Shown here: piece by piece, positions 6,933 to 14,069 of the stretch | Numbering within the stretch: position 1 is the first letter of the stretch | Layout of the letters: the number at the start of each line of letters is the position of its first letter | NCBI GenBank assembly: GCA_024710405.1 | Contig: JANJUV010000009.1 | Location: forward strand, 1-41,618 | DNA length: 41,618 nt | Direction of reading: 5' to 3' | From: Bacteroidales bacterium | GTDB lineage: Bacteria; Bacteroidota; Bacteroidia; Bacteroidales; F082 | Position numbers and translations under genes: made by a program | Notes under the pieces: model-generated | The model's database searches: none | Told to the model about the DNA's origin: nothing | The model's input: the letters and a program-made list of their open reading frames with translations, nothing else

Positions 6933-7178
6933 ATGTCGCACGATGGATGTTCAGGCACTTTTTCCAATGGAATGATGGTAGCAGACAAGGTAAGGCAAAT
7001 GGGATTCGATCAGCAGTTTATGCCCATGCCTTTTGATTTGAATTGCCACAACTGCCGTCAGGTGTTTGTGATGGAAAAGTTTGAAACACATTGCCCCAAC
7101 TGCGGGATGGTGTATGCCGTAACCCCGTGTCATGCCTTCGACCCGGAAAATGTAATGGCAGCAGGTATTGGTTATTGA
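6933..7178 (+). CDS. Small zinc-ribbon protein of unknown function
   Basis: 81 residues, MSHDGCSGTFSNGMMVADKVRQ at the start. CHNC (38-41) and CPNC (54-57) are spaced as a classic zinc ribbon, with further cysteines at 6 and 66. No signal peptide or membrane segment. I do not recognise a named family. It lies 82 bases after the ABC ATPase and 21 bases before the PepSY membrane protein, so it could be the fourth member of the metal-related operon or the first gene of a separate unit with its own palindrome. A metal-binding adaptor or redox-sensing role would fit the cysteines, but this is only inference. Confidence 0.75.
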   Translation: MSHDGCSGTFSNGMMVADKVRQMGFDQQFMPMPFDLNCHNCRQVFVMEKFETHCPNCGMVYAVTPCHAFDPENVMAAGIGY

Positions 7179-7199
7179 TTCAGTATTTATGGCAAGACA

Positions 7200-8699
7200 A
7201 TGAAAAAGTGGAAATGGCTGCATAAGTGGTTTTCTGTCGTACTTGGTTTCTTTTTGCTGTTGTGGGCTGTTTCGGGAATCATTCTCAACCACAGGGACTG
7301 GTTCTCAGGCTTCAGTGTAAACCGTAATTATCTTCCGGCAGAATACAGCTACAGCAACTGGAACAACGCTTCGGTGCGCTCGGCTATAACACTCGCTGAC
7401 GGAAGGGTACTCATGTATGGTAATGTCGGTATCTGGCTTACGGATACAGCATTCAGCTCCTTTGAGATTTTCACGGCGGGCATCAAAAACGGTATTGACA
7501 ACAGCCGTTGCATGCGCATCGTGCAAAGCCACAATGGCCATGTCTTTGCCGGAACGCAATCAGGTCTGTATGCGCTGGATAAGGCTGATAACAAATGGAT
7601 TTCGATTGATCTCGGGATTGACGACAACAGAATAAGCGATCTGCATATCAAGGATGGGTTACCGGTGGTACTTACCCGTTCCGATTTGTTTTTCGCTACG
7701 AATGATGTGGCCTTACCCGAATTCCGCCTGCAGAAAATTCCACCGGCAGTCAACGAAGATGGCAAAACAGGCTTATTCAAAACGCTTTGGGTGATCCACA
7801 GCGGTGAGATTTATGGTTTTGCCGGAAAACTGATTGTGGACTTTTTTGCGTTGCTGCTTATTTTTCTTGTATTGAGCGGATATGTTTATTTTTTCTTTCC
7901 GGGCTGGATCAAAAGCCGGAAGAAGGTTCAGAAACCGGCCGGAAATCTGGTCAGTATAAACCGTTTTTTCATCAAATGGCACAACAAGCTTGGGATCTGG
8001 TTAGGCTGGTTTCTACTGATTACTACGCTCACCGGGATGTTTCTGCGTCCACCGCTGTTGATACCGATTGCGCATCTGCGCGTGGGAAAAATTCCCTTTT
8101 CTTCGCTTGACAATCCGAATCCCTGGCACGACAGGTTAAGGGCGCTGCACTGGAACGAAGAGCAGAATTCATGGCTGATCGCTACAAACGACGGTATGTT
8201 TATGTCGGCAGAGAAGTTCAATCTTCCGTTGATGCCCTTCAGGTCACAGCCACCCTTATCAGTGATGGGCATCAATGTGCTCGAATACAAAGGCAATGGT
8301 AATTATCTTATAGGCAGCTTCAACGGCCTTTTTCTGTGGAATGCCGGGAACGGCTATCAGGTGGATTACCTTACCGGCGAAATACCTGAACGAAGAGGGG
8401 GAGCCGGTTCGCCAATCGGAAAACATCTCATAGCCGGATATTTAACATTGAATGAAAAGGAGTTGATATTTGACTACAATCAGGGATTGCTGAACGGACA
8501 CCTTCCCATGCCCGAAAAACTGAGTTCGGTACCCATGCCCTTGTGGAACCTTGCCCTCGAGGTCCACACCACACGTATCTTTCAATTTCTGACCGGTCCT
8601 TTCTACATCCTGATCATTCCATTGTTTGGCATGGGAAGTCTTTTGATACTGATTTCAGGTATTATAGTTTGGCTGAGGAGGGGAAAGAAACGAGCTTAA
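7200..8699 (+). CDS. PepSY-type inner-membrane protein with large periplasmic beta-propeller-like insert
   Basis: 499 residues. Membrane segments are predicted at ~9-30 (WFSVVLGFFLLLWAVSGIIL), ~205-235 (KLIVDFFALLLIFLVLSGYV), ~260-285 (LGIWLGWFLLITTLTGMFL) and ~460-492 (PFYILIIPLFGMGSLLILIS). Histidines flank or sit in these helices (H8, the NH at ~30, WVIHSGE, KWHNKLG), as in PepSY_TM/PiuB-type proteins linked to iron uptake or reduction and possibly binding haem. The two periplasmic stretches carry repeats like VFAGTQSGLYALDKADNKW and WLIATNDGMFMSAEKF, which suggest propeller blades. It lies 21 bases after the zinc-ribbon gene and upstream of nrfHA. A role in periplasmic electron transfer or iron handling is inferred; the substrate is unknown. 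Confidence 0.75.
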   Translation: MKKWKWLHKWFSVVLGFFLLLWAVSGIILNHRDWFSGFSVNRNYLPAEYSYSNWNNASVRSAITLADGRVLMYGNVGIWLTDTAFSSFEIFTAGIKNGIDNSRCMRIVQSHNGHVFAGTQSGLYALDKADNKWISIDLGIDDNRISDLHIKDGLPVVLTRSDLFFATNDVALPEFRLQKIPPAVNEDGKTGLFKTLWVIHSGEIYGFAGKLIVDFFALLLIFLVLSGYVYFFFPGWIKSRKKVQKPAGNLVSINRFFIKWHNKLGIWLGWFLLITTLTGMFLRPPLLIPIAHLRVGKIPFSSLDNPNPWHDRLRALHWNEEQNSWLIATNDGMFMSAEKFNLPLMPFRSQPPLSVMGINVLEYKGNGNYLIGSFNGLFLWNAGNGYQVDYLTGEIPERRGGAGSPIGKHLIAGYLTLNEKELIFDYNQGLLNGHLPMPEKLSSVPMPLWNLALEVHTTRIFQFLTGPFYILIIPLFGMGSLLILISGIIVWLRRGKKRA

Positions 8700-8714
8700 T
8701 TAGAATCATTCTAA
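8700..8714. promoter_or_regulatory. 15-bp 7-1-7 palindrome upstream of nrfHA (PerR/Fur-like form)
   Basis: TTAGAATCATTCTAA is a perfect 7-1-7 inverted repeat directly after the PepSY gene stop and 48 bases before the nrfH -7 element. It differs from the PerR box TTATAATNATTATAA at one symmetric pair. It could be a Fur-family site or part of a weak terminator. No experimental or regulator evidence exists in the window. Confidence 0.4.
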
Positions 8715-8738
8715 ATATAAATTACTGCTTCTTTTTTC

Positions 8739-8769
8739 TTGAATATTAAAAAGTAATTAAATAGTTTTG
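8739..8769 (+). promoter_or_regulatory. nrfHA promoter
   Basis: The -7 element TAgtTTTG lies at 8762-8769 and a TTG at 8739-8741 serves as -33, with a spacing of 20 bases, matching the Bacteroidota consensus TTTG-N19-21-TAnnTTTG. The transcript would have a leader of about 45 bases before nrfH. Confidence 0.65.
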
Positions 8770-8818
8770 TACAATAATTCAGGAGTATAAATACTGAAAT
8801 ACTTAAATAAGCAGATAT

Positions 8819-9400
8819 ATGAAAAAACTCCTTCAATTGCTGATGCCTCCGCCACAATGGCGCGTTGCGGTAGTGATCATGCTGGGTGCCATAGCCGGAC
8901 TGGGTATTTACGCCGCTTATTCAAGCAGGGCAATCTCGTACCTTTCCGATTCACCCGAAACCTGCGTCAACTGCCACATCATGGCTCCGCAGTACGCCAC
9001 CTGGCAGCACAGCTCCCACCGCGAAGTGGCCACTTGCAACGACTGCCATGTTCCGCACGACAATGTGTTCAGGACCTATTACTTCAAAGCAATGGATGGT
9101 GCGCGCCATGCTACCATGTTTACTCTCAGGCTCGAACCCCAGAATATTTTCATTAAGGAAGCGGGAATTGGGGTAGTACAGGAAAATTGTATCCGTTGCC
9201 ACAGCAACCTCATCACCGATGCAAAACTACTGACCCAGACACAGGCATTTCATGACAAATTCAGCGACCGCCTGTGTTGGGACTGCCACCGCGAAGTGCC
9301 CCACGGAAGGGTAAAAAGCCTTTCGAGCACTCCTTATGCACGGGTTCCGATGCTTCCTTCGCCGGTGCCGCAATGGCTTAAAAAAATGACAGAAAATTAA
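8819..9400 (+). CDS. nrfH: Cytochrome c nitrite reductase, membrane-anchored small subunit NrfH
   Basis: 193 residues. The N-terminal membrane anchor is ~14-36 (RVAVVIMLGAIAGLGIYAAY). Four c-type haem motifs follow: CVNCH (49-53, followed by IM), CNDCH (73-77), CIRCH (124-128) and CWDCH (153-157). This is the NapC/NirT-type tetrahaem quinol dehydrogenase layout of NrfH, of usual length. It takes electrons from menaquinol and passes them to NrfA in the periplasm. The gene is 20 bases upstream of nrfA and has its own promoter. Confidence 0.97.
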   Translation: MKKLLQLLMPPPQWRVAVVIMLGAIAGLGIYAAYSSRAISYLSDSPETCVNCHIMAPQYATWQHSSHREVATCNDCHVPHDNVFRTYYFKAMDGARHATMFTLRLEPQNIFIKEAGIGVVQENCIRCHSNLITDAKLLTQTQAFHDKFSDRLCWDCHREVPHGRVKSLSSTPYARVPMLPSPVPQWLKKMTEN

Positions 9401-9420
9401 CCTCAATAACACTGAAAACC

Positions 9421-10938
9421 ATGAGTACAACAAAAACCACCAAACGCAGCCCCTGGGTCAACTGGACACTCTTTGTCGTAACCCTTGCTGTGGTATTTTT
9501 TCTCGGATTGCTCGTATCAACCATTACCGAGCGCCGTGCAGAAGCCATCTTTGCATATAAGCCAAAAGTGCAACTCAACGAATTTGAGCCACGTAATGAA
9601 GTCTGGGGCAAGAACTACCCCTGGCAGTACGAATCATACCGTAAAACACAGGAAACAGACTTCAGAACTCCACACGGCGGCAACAGCATGAAGGATGTGC
9701 TTGCCGAAAGTCCTGAACTTGTGGTCATGTGGGCCGGTTATGCATTTTCGCGCGATTATAACCAGGGCAGGGGACACTCCTATGCTGTGGAAGACACCTG
9801 GAACTCCATCCGTACCGGAGGCCCGAAAGCCCCTGATCAGGGAATGCCCAGCACTTGCTGGACCTGCAAAAGCCCCGATGTGCCCCGCATGATGAACCAG
9901 ATGGGCGTGAAAGAATATTATTCGTCAACCTGGGCAGCGCTGGGCCACGAGCACACAAACTCCATCGGCTGCGCCGACTGCCACAACCCCGAAACCATGG
10001 ACCTGACCATCACACGCCCGGCACTGGTGGAAGCACTCGAACTGATGGGAAAGGATGTGACCAAAGCTACCCATCAGGAAATGCGCTCACTCGTCTGTGC
10101 CCAATGCCATGTTGAGTATTATTTTGATAAAAAGAGACCAGGCGCCGAGGGGGCAAACTACCTCACTTTCCCCTGGACCAATGGATTTGGCCCGGAAGAC
10201 ATGTTGAAGTATTTCGATGACAAAGGCTTTTCGGACTGGACACATGCTGTGAGCAAAGCTCCCATGCTGAAAGCCCAGCATCCCGATTATGAAGTATATA
10301 TGACTGGAATCCATGCCGAAAGAGGTGTTTCCTGTGCTGATTGCCATATGCCCTATGTGAGCGAAGGCGGCCTGAAATACAGCAACCACCATGTGACTTC
10401 ACCATTGAAATATATCTCGCAGGCATGCCAGACCTGCCACCGCGAAAGCGAAGCCACACTGCTCAAAAACGTTTATGACCGTCAGAACAAGGTTGCCGAA
10501 GTAAGACATAAAGCCGAAAAACTCCTTACCCGTGCACATGTTGAAGCCAGACTGGCCTGGGACAATGGCGCAACTGAAGACGAAATGAAAAGCATACTGT
10601 ACGACATCCGCGCCGGACAATGGTACTGGGATTATGTAGCAGCCTCTCATGGCGGTTCGTTCCATTCACCTGTCGAAAGTGCAAGGGTGATGGGCAAAGC
10701 CATTGACCACGCACAGGAAGCCCGCGTGAAACTCGCCCGTCTGCTGGCCACAAAAGGCATTACCGCCGAATTGGCTTATCCGGACATCAGCACCAAGGAA
10801 AAAGCTCAGGAATACATAGGTTTGCCAATGGAAAAGCTCCGTCAGGAAAAGCGTGAGTTTCTGGATGAAATTATCCCGGTATGGAAAAAGAAGGCAGCCG
10901 AACGTGAAGCTGCCTACGACGTGGTGCTGAATGACTGA
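9421..10938 (+). CDS. nrfA: Cytochrome c nitrite reductase, pentahaem catalytic subunit NrfA (ammonia-forming)
   Basis: 505 residues. Reduces nitrite to ammonium with six electrons (EC 1.7.2.2) in the periplasm and is also known to reduce NO. The active-site haem motif is the lysine-ligated CWTCK (146-150). Four ordinary motifs follow: CADCH (184-188), CAQCH (226-230), CADCH (305-309) and CQTCH (336-340). The CAQCHVEYYF stretch provides the conserved active-site tyrosine and nearby calcium ligands, and HAERGVSCADCH the distal His298. An uncleaved-looking N-terminal helix (~14-34) may be a signal anchor. It forms the NrfHA complex with the gene directly upstream and is followed by a strong terminator, so nrfHA is a two-gene unit. 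It marks a dissimilatory nitrite-ammonifying, anaerobic respiratory lifestyle. Confidence 0.98.
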   Translation: MSTTKTTKRSPWVNWTLFVVTLAVVFFLGLLVSTITERRAEAIFAYKPKVQLNEFEPRNEVWGKNYPWQYESYRKTQETDFRTPHGGNSMKDVLAESPELVVMWAGYAFSRDYNQGRGHSYAVEDTWNSIRTGGPKAPDQGMPSTCWTCKSPDVPRMMNQMGVKEYYSSTWAALGHEHTNSIGCADCHNPETMDLTITRPALVEALELMGKDVTKATHQEMRSLVCAQCHVEYYFDKKRPGAEGANYLTFPWTNGFGPEDMLKYFDDKGFSDWTHAVSKAPMLKAQHPDYEVYMTGIHAERGVSCADCHMPYVSEGGLKYSNHHVTSPLKYISQACQTCHRESEATLLKNVYDRQNKVAEVRHKAEKLLTRAHVEARLAWDNGATEDEMKSILYDIRAGQWYWDYVAASHGGSFHSPVESARVMGKAIDHAQEARVKLARLLATKGITAELAYPDISTKEKAQEYIGLPMEKLRQEKREFLDEIIPVWKKKAAEREAAYDVVLND

Positions 10939-10954
10939 TAACCGAATTACACTT

Positions 10955-10983
10955 AAAAAAGGGGCCGGACAGCCCCTTTTTTT
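10955..10983. terminator. Bidirectional rho-independent terminator between nrfA and the Nramp gene
   Basis: A run of six A, a GGGGC/GCCCC stem (10961-10965 with 10972-10976), a 6-base loop and a run of seven T. The A and T tracts pair to extend the stem, and the structure reads as a terminator on both strands. It lies between the convergent ends at 10938 and 11017. Confidence 0.9.
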
Positions 10984-11016
10984 ATTTCATTGATGTGCGC
11001 AATTGATTTAAACTAT

Positions 11017-12264
11017 TCATCCTGTAATAAGCCACCAGAGGTAATATGCGGTGAATGACACCAGAAAAACAATCCCGACCCATGCCCATATTTTCAGAAA
11101 CAAGCCCGGGCGGGCTTCTGCCGGCATATGGGTTGAGTTGGCGATGCGGTAGTTGAGTATGGCGAGTACGGGCGCTGTTACAAATGAGAGTGAAGTAGCC
11201 AAATCAACCATAAAACGCATGGAGTTTCCGGCGCGATAAATCAAAAACATGGCTCCGGCCGAAACCACAAGCATGATCAGGATGTATTGCACCCTGCCAT
11301 TGCCATTGGCAGGTTTGTTAAACAGATGTACGGCCGCAGGGCTCAGCACCCTGGGATAAGCGTCTGTCACCGTAATGGTGGTGCTGAACATAGTGGTGAA
11401 CGCTGCAATGGATATCACCGGATAAGCCCACTGGCCAATGCTACCGGTGTAAAGACTGATCAGCTGTCCGGCAAAAACAGCTCCGTTCGCCGACAGGCTC
11501 TCCCCGGTTCCATGCAGCACCAAAGCACCCAGCGCCAGAAAAAAGGCTGCAATGATCATGGTGCCGAAATAGCCGATCCTGAATTCTGTAAGTACTTCTT
11601 TTAAAGATGGTTTAAAACTCAGTTGTTGCATCTTGGCCTGATTCCAGAGCGAACTCCAGACTGCCACATCAATGGGAGCAGGCATCCACCCGATAAATGC
11701 GATGAGAAAATAAATATGGGTGCGGTTGCCGTAATCAAACACTGTTGTTTCAGCAATCCCGTCACTGTGATTTAGCGAAGCAGCAATGAGTGCCGTCACT
11801 GTGGAAAGCGTCAGCACTAGTATAATGACCTTCACCAGGCCGTCAAGCGTCCTGTATTTGCCAGATATCAGTATGAGAATTGTGGCTGCCATAAGGATCA
11901 TGCTCATCTGAAGCGGATTGAGCGGCATGCCTGTAAGGTTGATGGCAAGTCCGGCTGTAACCATAGTTACGGCAGCCTGAATCGGAAACATGGTAAGCAA
12001 GGTTAGCAACACAAAAAGTACAAGCACCCATTTTCCGGCAAAACGATAAGCATCAATGAGGTTAAAGCCTGTTGCATGCACATACCTGCCTGCAACTTCA
12101 AAAAACGGGTACTTCAGAATGTTGGCAAGCAGCAATATCCACATCAGTTCAAAACCGAAATCGGCACCTGCGCGGGTTGACTGCACCAGATGCGACACAC
12201 CAATGGCTGCACCGGCATAAAGCATTCCGGGTCCAAGCAGGCTCAGAAACCTTCTGGTTGACAT
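11017..12264 (-). CDS. Divergent Nramp-family transporter lacking the canonical metal-binding motifs
   Basis: 415 residues from the ATG at 12264. The longer frame starting at 12312 would run into aroE, while 12264 is 4 bases past the aroE stop. About 11 membrane segments. The first helix region GPGMLYAGAAIGVSHLVQ aligns with Nramp TM1 (GPGFL....YIDPGN), but the metal-binding DPGN is replaced by GVSH. The TM6 motif MPH is changed to MPA (FIGWMPAPIDVAVW). Both changes remove ligands used for Mn2+/Fe2+, so the substrate is probably not a typical divalent transition metal. Nramp-related proteins with altered sites are known to carry other ions such as Mg2+, but which, if any, fits here is open. 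It is last in the TPR-DUF368-aroE-Nramp transcription unit. Confidence 0.85.
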   Translation of the reverse strand: MSTRRFLSLLGPGMLYAGAAIGVSHLVQSTRAGADFGFELMWILLLANILKYPFFEVAGRYVHATGFNLIDAYRFAGKWVLVLFVLLTLLTMFPIQAAVTMVTAGLAINLTGMPLNPLQMSMILMAATILILISGKYRTLDGLVKVIILVLTLSTVTALIAASLNHSDGIAETTVFDYGNRTHIYFLIAFIGWMPAPIDVAVWSSLWNQAKMQQLSFKPSLKEVLTEFRIGYFGTMIIAAFFLALGALVLHGTGESLSANGAVFAGQLISLYTGSIGQWAYPVISIAAFTTMFSTTITVTDAYPRVLSPAAVHLFNKPANGNGRVQYILIMLVVSAGAMFLIYRAGNSMRFMVDLATSLSFVTAPVLAILNYRIANSTHMPAEARPGLFLKIWAWVGIVFLVSFTAYYLWWLITG

Positions 12265-12268
12265 AGGC

Positions 12269-13015
12269 TTATTTATTCCAGATCTTCCATGACTCTTCCG
12301 CTTGTTTTTCAAACATCATCTGACCGTTGACAGTTGTTGCACCGGCCATTCTTCCAAGCTTCAGAAATTGTGTTTCAATTGGATTGTATATCAGATCGAT
12401 CAGGATATGATCTCGTGTCAGATAGTGATAAAGCAACTGTGGCTTGTCGTCCGTGTTTGGATACATACCCACAGGGGTGCAGTTGATGATAAGCTGATGA
12501 GTCTTGATCACTGAAGAAGTAACCAGCGGATAAGTGAGTTGATCCGATTTCAGCCCTTTCCTGCTTACAAGCAGAAACCCGATGCCAAGTTTCCTTAATA
12601 CAAACTGCACTGCTTTGGAAGCCCCGCCAGTGCCGAGTATCAGGGCATGTGAATTGACCCGTCGCTTGATAAAGGGTTTTAATGTTGCTTCAAACCCTGC
12701 AATATCGGTATTATAGCCCTTAAGGTGCCTTCTGCCGTTTGTCTTTGTTATTTTTATGGTATTCACTGCACCTGTAAAATAAGCTTCGCGGCTGAGTTCG
12801 TCCAGATACGGAATAACCGCTGATTTATAAGGGATAGTAACATTAAGCCCCGCCAAATCATTGTTCTGTTGCAGCAATACGGGAAGTTCATCAATTGAAG
12901 GAAGCGGAAAAAGTGTGTAGCATGCCAAAATCTGGTTTTTACGGAATTTTTCTGAAAAGTAATTTTCAGACGCTGAGTGCTCTAATTCCTTGCCGATGAG
13001 GCCGTAGTGTACCAT
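12269..13015 (-). CDS. aroE: Shikimate dehydrogenase
   Basis: 248 residues from the ATG at 13015 (MVHYGLIG). A longer frame to 13045 would overlap the DUF368 gene. AroE reduces 3-dehydroshikimate with NADPH in the shikimate pathway. Visible motifs: a short serine-containing substrate segment (LEHSASENYF), NVTIPYK (58-64) with catalytic Lys64, GYNTD with Asp104, the dinucleotide loop GTGGAS (128-133), and INCTPVGMYP near residue 180. The length is typical of the compact Bacteroidota form. It follows the DUF368 gene by 7 bases and precedes the Nramp gene by 4, so they are co-transcribed, probably without a functional link. Confidence 0.95.
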   Translation of the reverse strand: MVHYGLIGKELEHSASENYFSEKFRKNQILACYTLFPLPSIDELPVLLQQNNDLAGLNVTIPYKSAVIPYLDELSREAYFTGAVNTIKITKTNGRRHLKGYNTDIAGFEATLKPFIKRRVNSHALILGTGGASKAVQFVLRKLGIGFLLVSRKGLKSDQLTYPLVTSSVIKTHQLIINCTPVGMYPNTDDKPQLLYHYLTRDHILIDLIYNPIETQFLKLGRMAGATTVNGQMMFEKQAEESWKIWNK

Positions 13016-13022
13016 CAGATGC

Positions 13023-13964
13023 TTAATCCTTGTTGGGTTTTGCATTGGCCATGCCTTCGATTATCCAAATCGTTGAGATTCCGGCAATCATGATGAAAAA
13101 GGCAAGAATAACTTCGGTGTTGAAAGCTTCGGGTAACGTAACAACATATCTTTCAACTACTGGTGCTCCGTCTTTAATGAGTGTTTCGCCGGAGTTATTA
13201 GTCATGTGAACAGCCTCTTTCCACGGCCACAGTATACTCAGTGAACCAAGAATAAAACCTGTAAGAACAGCAATGGTTTCGGACTTGAATCTTTTCAACA
13301 ACCACGAAAGGAAATGTGAAAAAGCCAGCAAACCAAAAACCGCTCCGATAGCCATCGGAAAAAGTATTTTCAGGTCGAAATTGTTGATCGCATCAATGGC
13401 TACAAGCTGGTAATTGCCCATCAGAATAAGCACAAATGAGCCGGAAAGCCCCGGCAGAATCATACTGCACACTGCAACAACGCCACAAAGTATGAGATAC
13501 AGAAAACTACTATTTTCCGTAGCCGGATTGAGAAATGTTATCCCGGCTGCTACAGTCACTCCGGCTGCAAATGAAACATAGACAGGGATGTTCCAGCGCG
13601 GAATAGTTTTTCCGACAAAATAAACCGATGCCATCACCAGTCCAAAGAAATAAGACCAGATAAAGACAGGATATTCAGTGAACAGAAAATCGAATATTTT
13701 GGCCAGGCTGATGAGTGCAGCACCAACACCGGCAAATATAGCAATCAGAAAATATAGATCAATATGCTGCGCAAACTGTCTCCACTGACCAGCAAACAAC
13801 AACTTCACTGCCTTTGTGTTGAAGTTTTTGAGGGCATTGATGAGCCGTTCAAAAATTCCGGTGATCAACGCTATGGTTCCTCCCGAGACTCCCGGAATGA
13901 TATTTGCCGTTCCCATGGCAACTCCCTTGACGAAATAAACTAAATAGTCTTTAAGTTGATGCAT
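13023..13964 (-). CDS. DUF368 (PopT-type) undecaprenyl-phosphate translocase
   Basis: 313 residues, polytopic inner-membrane protein with about 8-9 hydrophobic segments. Two inverted-like conserved loops are visible: ANIIPGVSGGTIALITGIFE at ~20-40 and CSMILPGLSGSFVLILMGNY at ~165-185. These are the hallmark of DUF368. Members named PopT have been reported to return undecaprenyl phosphate to the cytoplasmic face for cell wall and polysaccharide synthesis. It sits between the TPR gene (105 bases upstream) and aroE. The family call is firm, and the function follows from family knowledge. Confidence 0.92.
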   Translation of the reverse strand: MHQLKDYLVYFVKGVAMGTANIIPGVSGGTIALITGIFERLINALKNFNTKAVKLLFAGQWRQFAQHIDLYFLIAIFAGVGAALISLAKIFDFLFTEYPVFIWSYFFGLVMASVYFVGKTIPRWNIPVYVSFAAGVTVAAGITFLNPATENSSFLYLILCGVVAVCSMILPGLSGSFVLILMGNYQLVAIDAINNFDLKILFPMAIGAVFGLLAFSHFLSWLLKRFKSETIAVLTGFILGSLSILWPWKEAVHMTNNSGETLIKDGAPVVERYVVTLPEAFNTEVILAFFIMIAGISTIWIIEGMANAKPNKD

Positions 13965-14069
13965 TTGATTTTGTTAGTTGGCAGTTGTTTTCTTTCTGAG
14001 ATCCTTATGATGCTCCTGTTTTGCTTTTGTCATGCTTTTGTCAATATTACTTACTCGACAGGCATTCTT

